From: Pseudorasbora parva | Lineage: Eukaryota; Chordata; Actinopteri; Cypriniformes; Gobionidae | Direction of reading: 5' to 3' | Assembly: GCF_024679245.1 (NCBI RefSeq) | Contig: NC_090184.1 | Location: forward strand, 14,594,144 to 14,658,143 | DNA length: 64,000 nucleotides | Shown here: positions 60,352 to 64,000 of the stretch, one piece after another | Position numbering within the stretch: the first letter of the stretch is position 1 | How the letters are laid out: every line of letters starts with the position of its first letter | Made by a program: the position numbers and the translations under genes | Notes under the pieces: generated by a model | The model's database searches: none | What the model was told of the DNA's origin: nothing | Seen by the model: only the letters and a program-made list of their open reading frames with translations

Positions 60352-61360
60352 CCGGGAAGTTCCCACGCAGCACAAAAGAGAGTGGAATGTTCCCACACAG
60401 CACAAAAGAGAGTGGAATGTTTCCACGCAGCACGAAAGAGTGGAATGTTTCCACGCAGCACGAAAGAGTGGAATGTTTCCGAGCAGCACGAAAGAGTGGA
60501 ATGTTTCCGAGCAGCACGAAAGAGTGGAATGTTTCCACGCAGCACGAAAGAGTGGAATGTTTCCACGCAGCACGAAAGAGTGGAATGTTTCCGAGCAGCA
60601 CGAAAGAGTGGAATGTTTCCGAGCAGCACGAAAGAGTGGAAAGTTTCCACGAAGCGTGAAAGAGTGGAAAGTTTCCACGAAGCGTGAAAGAGTGGAAAGT
60701 TTCCACGAAGCGTGAAAGAGTGGAAAGTTTCCACGAAGCGTGAAAGAGTGGAAAGTTTCCACGAAGCGTGAAAGAGTGGAAAGTTTCCGAGCAGCACGAA
60801 AGAGTGGAAAGTTTCCACGAAGCGTGAAAGAGTGGAAAGTTTCCACGAAGCGTGAAAGAGTGGAAAGTTTCCACGAAGCGTGAAAGAGTGGAAAGTTTCC
60901 ACGAAGCGTGAAAGAGTGGAAAGTTTCCACGAAGCGTGAAAGAGTGGAAAGTTTCCACGAAGCGTGAAAGAGTGGAAAGTTTCCACGAAGCTTGAAAGAG
61001 TGGAAAGTTTCCACGAAGCGTGAAAGAGTGGAAAGTTTCCACGAAGCGTGAAAGAGTGGAAAGTTTCCACGTAGCGTGAAAGAGTGGAAAGTTTCCACGT
61101 AGCGTGAAAGAGTGGAAAGTTTCCACGTAGCGTGAAAGAGTGGAAAGTTTCCACGTAGCGTGAAAGAGTGGAAAGTTTCCACGTAGCGTGAAAGAGTGGA
61201 AAGTTTCCACGTAGCGTGAAAGAGTGGAAAGTTTCCACGTAGCGTGAAAGAGTGGAAAGTTTCCACGAAGCGTGAAAGAGTGGAAAGTTTCCACGAAGCG
61301 TGAAAGAGTGGAAAGTTTCCACGAAGCGTGAAAGAGTGGAAAGTTTCCACGCAGTAAGGA
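60352..61360. repeat. 28-bp minisatellite, about 36 copies
   Basis: The unit GTGGAAAGTTTCCACGAAGC plus GTGAAAGA repeats every 28 bp. GTGGAAA-G-TTTCCAC is a perfect palindrome around one base. Three variants are grouped: GCAGCACGAAAG/GAGCAGCACG units (to about 60640), then GAAGCG, then GTAGCG (about 61069-61250), then GAAGCG again. Because 28 is not divisible by 3 and the unit lacks stops on the minus strand, all three minus frames stay open for 365-377 codons; these are not genes. Confidence 0.95.
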
Positions 61361-61561
61361 AAATTTTTTATTGTTGTTGTTTCTCTCATGTTTCTCTTTT
61401 CCCATTTTTCTTCTTTTAGACAATCTACCACCTACGCACACCAAACCAACATCAGGGGCCCCCTGGTCAAGCAACCGGGCCCTTTCCCGAATGCCAGCCC
61501 GCCAAGCTCAGCTTTTTGGGGGGTAATTAGCCAGGCGGCTGTCCTATGCTCTCTGCATTTT

Positions 61562-61676
61562 GGGGGGTACTCTGGGTTCGGGCCAAGTTCGAGCTCGAAT
61601 CCCTCCCCCCGGACAGCACGCCAAATACGCATTTATATTACTCTATATAATTATATGTAAGTGTGAACTCGTGAAA
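61562..61676 (+). repeat. Split repeat B1
   Basis: Starts GGGGGGTACTCTGGGTTCGG and ends GTGTGAACTCGTGAAA. Identical by eye to B2. Confidence 0.85.
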
Positions 61677-61811
61677 CGATGTTAATTAACAAAGATTCGG
61701 GAGGAGGGCTTTCAGATAATTGACACAGGTGGATAGCACTCAGCTAATCAACGAGAGGTGCATATATATACACAGCAGTCTTACCTCCATTCTGTTGACA
61801 GTTTATCAGCA
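61677..61811 (+). repeat. Split repeat A2
   Basis: Identical by eye to A1 over 135 bp. Directly joined to B1. Confidence 0.85.
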
Positions 61812-61870
61812 TCCCTCCTCCACCCCTTCTCCACATTTTGCTCTTTTAGTTCTAACCACTTACACGAAGG

Positions 61871-61985
61871 GGGGGGTACTCTGGGTTCGGGCCAAGTTCG
61901 AGCTCGAATCCCTCCCCCCGGACAGCACGCCAAATACGCATTTATATTACTCTATATAATTATATGTAAGTGTGAACTCGTGAAA
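61871..61985 (+). repeat. Split repeat B2
   Basis: Identical by eye to B1. It follows a 59-bp linker after A2 that contains TTTTGCTCTTTTAG. The flank after it (GGTAGTAAAG) continues the host MITE. Confidence 0.85.
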
Positions 61986-62023
61986 GGTAGTAAAGACATC
62001 GAGGTAATTAATGTGACTCGTAA

Positions 62024-62745
62024 GCCTAGTTCACACTGCCCGATTTTAGCCCCGATTTTGACTCGCCGACAGGTTTTGAGAATCGCCGACGAGTCGCCCG
62101 TGAGATAGTTGGCATGCTAAATATCTGGACCTGTCGGCGATTCAAACTCCTGCTGTGTGAAATGAGTTCGGACTGAAAATTACATCGGCGATGACCGACA
62201 GCCAAGAGAGTGAGATATAGGGCAGCTGGAGGTTCAGGGAGGAGTTATAGAGCTTTCAATAGATATATTTACAATTCTTTCAAACAGAAAAAAACCCCAA
62301 ACATTTGCACATCCAGCCGAAGCAGCCGCACATTGCAAAGTTAATTATTTATTTCAAACTCTCTTTGCAGAACACAATCCTTGCTCCCTCTGTCTCTCCA
62401 ACAATTTCCTCCACCATAATCTTTTTTCTCTAATAATATTTTCTCTCATAATCTCTAATAACAATTCCAAGTGTTGCATGAGAACTCTGGTCTGACGCAC
62501 GTGTGATCTCGCGTTGTTTACTTCTCACATTTCACGTGTAGTTGGGAAACGTAGTTTGCACACCGGAGAGAGAGAGCGTTGTCGGCGACTGTTCCTCCTG
62601 TATAGTCATGCAGTGTGAACTCATCTGCTGTCGATCCATCAGTCAGTGTGAACTCAGCAGTGACTGAATGCTACTCCAGATAGTTATGCAGTGTGAATAG
62701 AGCAGTGACCCGACGAGTTTGAAAATCGGGCAGTCTGAACTAGGC
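62024..62745. mobile_element. MITE with GCCTAGTTCACACTGCCCGATTTT ends
   Basis: Left GCCTAGTTCACACTGCCCGA and right TCGGGCAGTCTGAACTAGGC are inverted. GAATCGCCGACGAGTC-type blocks recur inside in both orientations. There is no transposase. Confidence 0.82.
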
Positions 62746-62749
62746 TTTA

Positions 62750-63452
62750 GGGTGTTTTCACACTTGGTTCTTTTTCAGGGGTTAATGTGACTTTTGACCC
62801 ATATGCGACACTCCAAACAAGCTCAGACCCCTTTAAAGAGACCCAAACTGAGACCATCTTGGGAGGTGTTCTGGGTTCGATCTCATCTTATGCTACGGTT
62901 AGCTAAAAACACACAATCTGAACACAAAACGCCCTGGGCTTATTTGATTTTTCTCCTTTCACGAATTCCACTGTTTTGTCATCAGATGCCTTCATACAAA
63001 TCGGCTGTTCATCATGGCTGCTTCTTCTGGAAAATCTCTACAAATTATTTGTTCACAACTTGCTATTTCAACTGCTTCCGAACTATGTAAGAGAGACGCG
63101 GCTTCACATGTTCATTGTGAAGTTTCACATAAACATTGGCATTACTACAAATCTTTGCAAACAAATATCTTGGTTACAGAGGCACAGACAATGTAAGTGA
63201 ATGGGATCAAATGTTGAAGGCCATGGGGTCAGCCATCAAACACTGAACTATCCAAAAAGCAACAGTATGAACACAAAGGGGTCTGAGACACATTCCTACT
63301 AAAGTGCACCAAAAAAAGGAACTCTTTCAGGTACAGGGACACCGTGAACATAAAGAGAACTGGGTCCATTTTCATTTGGTTTACCTCTTGGTCCACATTA
63401 AATTTGGTTCAAATTTGGTTGTTTTAAAGAGGACCGAAGTGTGAAAACACCC
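62750..63452. mobile_element. PIF/Harbinger-type MITE, TTA target duplication
   Basis: GGGTGTTTTCACACTTGGT and ACCGAAGTGTGAAAACACCC are inverted ends, flanked by TTA on both sides (62747-62749 and 63453-63455). Three-bp TWA duplications are typical of PIF/Harbinger. Short ORFs inside (for example 63014-63196) have no domain. Confidence 0.78.
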
Positions 63453-63679
63453 TTAACCCCCATAATTTACCACTTTATTTACAACATAGTCATCTATAAC
63501 ACATTCACGAGAGCACCACGACTCCTGGGTGTTGGTATTTGAGTAGGCTGTCAATGGAAGGACAGAAACTCTTCTCATGTTTTACAAAGAGGAATACAAG
63601 ACTTATGGGTTTGGAACAACATGAAGGTGTGTAATTAATGACACTATTTACATTTTGGGGTAAATTAACCCTTTAATAT

Positions 63680-64000
63680 TATGGGCCCTGTCATTCACCA
63701 GGTGCAATGTGACGCCAGGCAAGTGTTTTTGGCTATAGTTTCAGCCCAACACAGTTATGTGTGGGGGTGTGCTGGTCTAGAAAAGAGGTTTGTTCAGGTG
63801 CATTGTTGGCGTGTTGCTAATTGGAGACAGCTGAAAATGACTGTGCCATTGACGAACAAAAGCCTGGTCTAAAGTCAATAGCGCAGTATTTTTCATTTAA
63901 AGGGCACATTAGTAATATGCGCCTATAGGCGGGTGCACAATGCGTATACACTCTGCTTATTACACACACAGGAACTCGTAGCACACAAAAATGCCAAATA
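63680..64000. mobile_element. Left part of another fish DNA repeat, cut by the window edge
   Basis: GGGCCCTGTCATTCACCAGGTGCAATGTGACGCCAGGC and GTTTCAGCCCAACACAG resemble the left arm of a common cyprinid fold-back repeat. The right arm would lie outside the window. Confidence 0.45.

Larger units (their letters stand above)
56870..61985 (+). mobile_element. Ngaro-like YR retroelement with split direct repeats
   Basis: Repeat A (135 bp) occurs at 56870-57004 and 61677-61811; repeat B (115 bp) at 61562-61676 and 61871-61985. The order is A1-interior-B1-A2-B2. By eye both pairs are identical. GAAA precedes A1, joins B1 to A2 and ends B2. The interior holds RT/RNase H remnants (58992-59322) and a tyrosine recombinase remnant (59634-60340). 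Split direct repeats plus RT, RNase H and YR fit Ngaro/PAT-type retroelements. A 59-bp linker separates A2 and B2. Alternative: two head-to-tail insertions of a YR element. Confidence 0.72.
56514..63676. mobile_element. TTAA MITE split by four nested insertions
   Basis: The left part starts TTAAAGGGATAGTTCACT (56514) and the right part ends GGGGTAAATTAACCCTTTAA (63676). Pieces I assign to this one element are 56514-56643, 56837-56869, 61982-62023 and 63456-63676. Between them lie a hAT MITE, the YR retroelement and two further MITEs. The assignment uses the matching termini and the continuity of the flanks. Confidence 0.6.

Noticed and set aside
60155..60715. Plus-strand 186-codon ORF through the recombinase and minisatellite
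   Set aside because: Only the first about 60 codons carry recombinase similarity. The rest is minisatellite. It begins with TTG, not ATG.
60352..61360. CRISPR array
   Set aside because: The regular 28-bp period has no unique spacers between repeats and the genome is vertebrate. It is a minisatellite.
60225..61474. Three long minus-strand ORFs (365-377 codons) with VETFHSF and GNFPLFHASW repeats
   Set aside because: They are the three frames of the 28-bp minisatellite, which has no stop in any minus frame. The same peptide appears in all three, shifted, so this is not a gene.
56870..61985. Crypton DNA transposon as the identity of the YR element
   Set aside because: I first considered it because of the recombinase. 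The RT-connection and RNase H remnants at 58992-59322 favour a YR retroelement, although a Crypton is not fully excluded.

Overview
The window looks like a chromosomal segment of a ray-finned fish, most likely a cyprinid or close cypriniform. The evidence is one intact vertebrate GPCR gene in an AT-rich background that is otherwise almost entirely transposable elements of teleost type: Tc1 elements, hAT elements and MITEs, fold-back MITEs with TTAA flanks and AAAGGGATAGTTCACC-like ends, a Gypsy LTR retrotransposon, a tyrosine-recombinase (YR) retroelement and a tRNA-type SINE. Long (TA)n, (CT)n, (TG)n and (CTAT)n microsatellites are also present. I see no bacterial genes, CRISPR arrays or rRNA genes.

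The only convincing host gene is a beta-adrenergic receptor of beta-3 type (adrb3) on the minus strand, 20677-21954. It has a candidate TATA box at 22123-22129, a (CT)n tract further upstream, and a candidate 3' exon at 19952-20153 that joins in frame through a splice donor overlapping the apparent stop codon. The nearest poly(A) signal I found lies beyond that exon.

Layout. 1-9,000: TTAA MITEs, inverted-repeat structures and a 1.7-kb hAT-type element (5910-7633) with a perfect 8-bp target duplication. 9,000-19,400: fold-back MITEs, microsatellites and a 5'-truncated Tc1 element (16023-17395) that ends in a (TA)n tract. 19,400-22,800: adrb3. 22,800-26,300: a SINE, MITEs and a possible regulatory block. 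26,396-28,792: a minus-strand LTR element whose two LTRs each carry a different MITE. 28,800-37,900: MITEs, apparently unique DNA and a dead BED/hAT transposase remnant. 37,906-39,471: a full-length but broken Tc1. 39,500-43,600: apparently unique DNA, including a possible conserved element. 43,661-50,380: a decayed Gypsy element with a THAP-domain insertion and a palindromic MITE nested inside. 50,400-54,900: palindromes, an internally deleted Tc1 and microsatellites. 56,514-63,676: one TTAA MITE that appears to have been split by four later insertions. One of these is a YR (Ngaro-like) retroelement with split direct repeats, remnants of reverse transcriptase/RNase H and recombinase, and two internal minisatellites.

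The most interesting observations are: (1) the YR element, whose repeats follow an A1-B1-A2-B2 order with GAAA at every junction; (2) its 28-bp and 65-bp minisatellites; (3) the splice donor that overlaps the adrb3 stop codon; and (4) the order of nested insertions at 56.5-63.7 kb. Repeat-family names rest on recognised termini, target duplications and peptide motifs, not on database searches.
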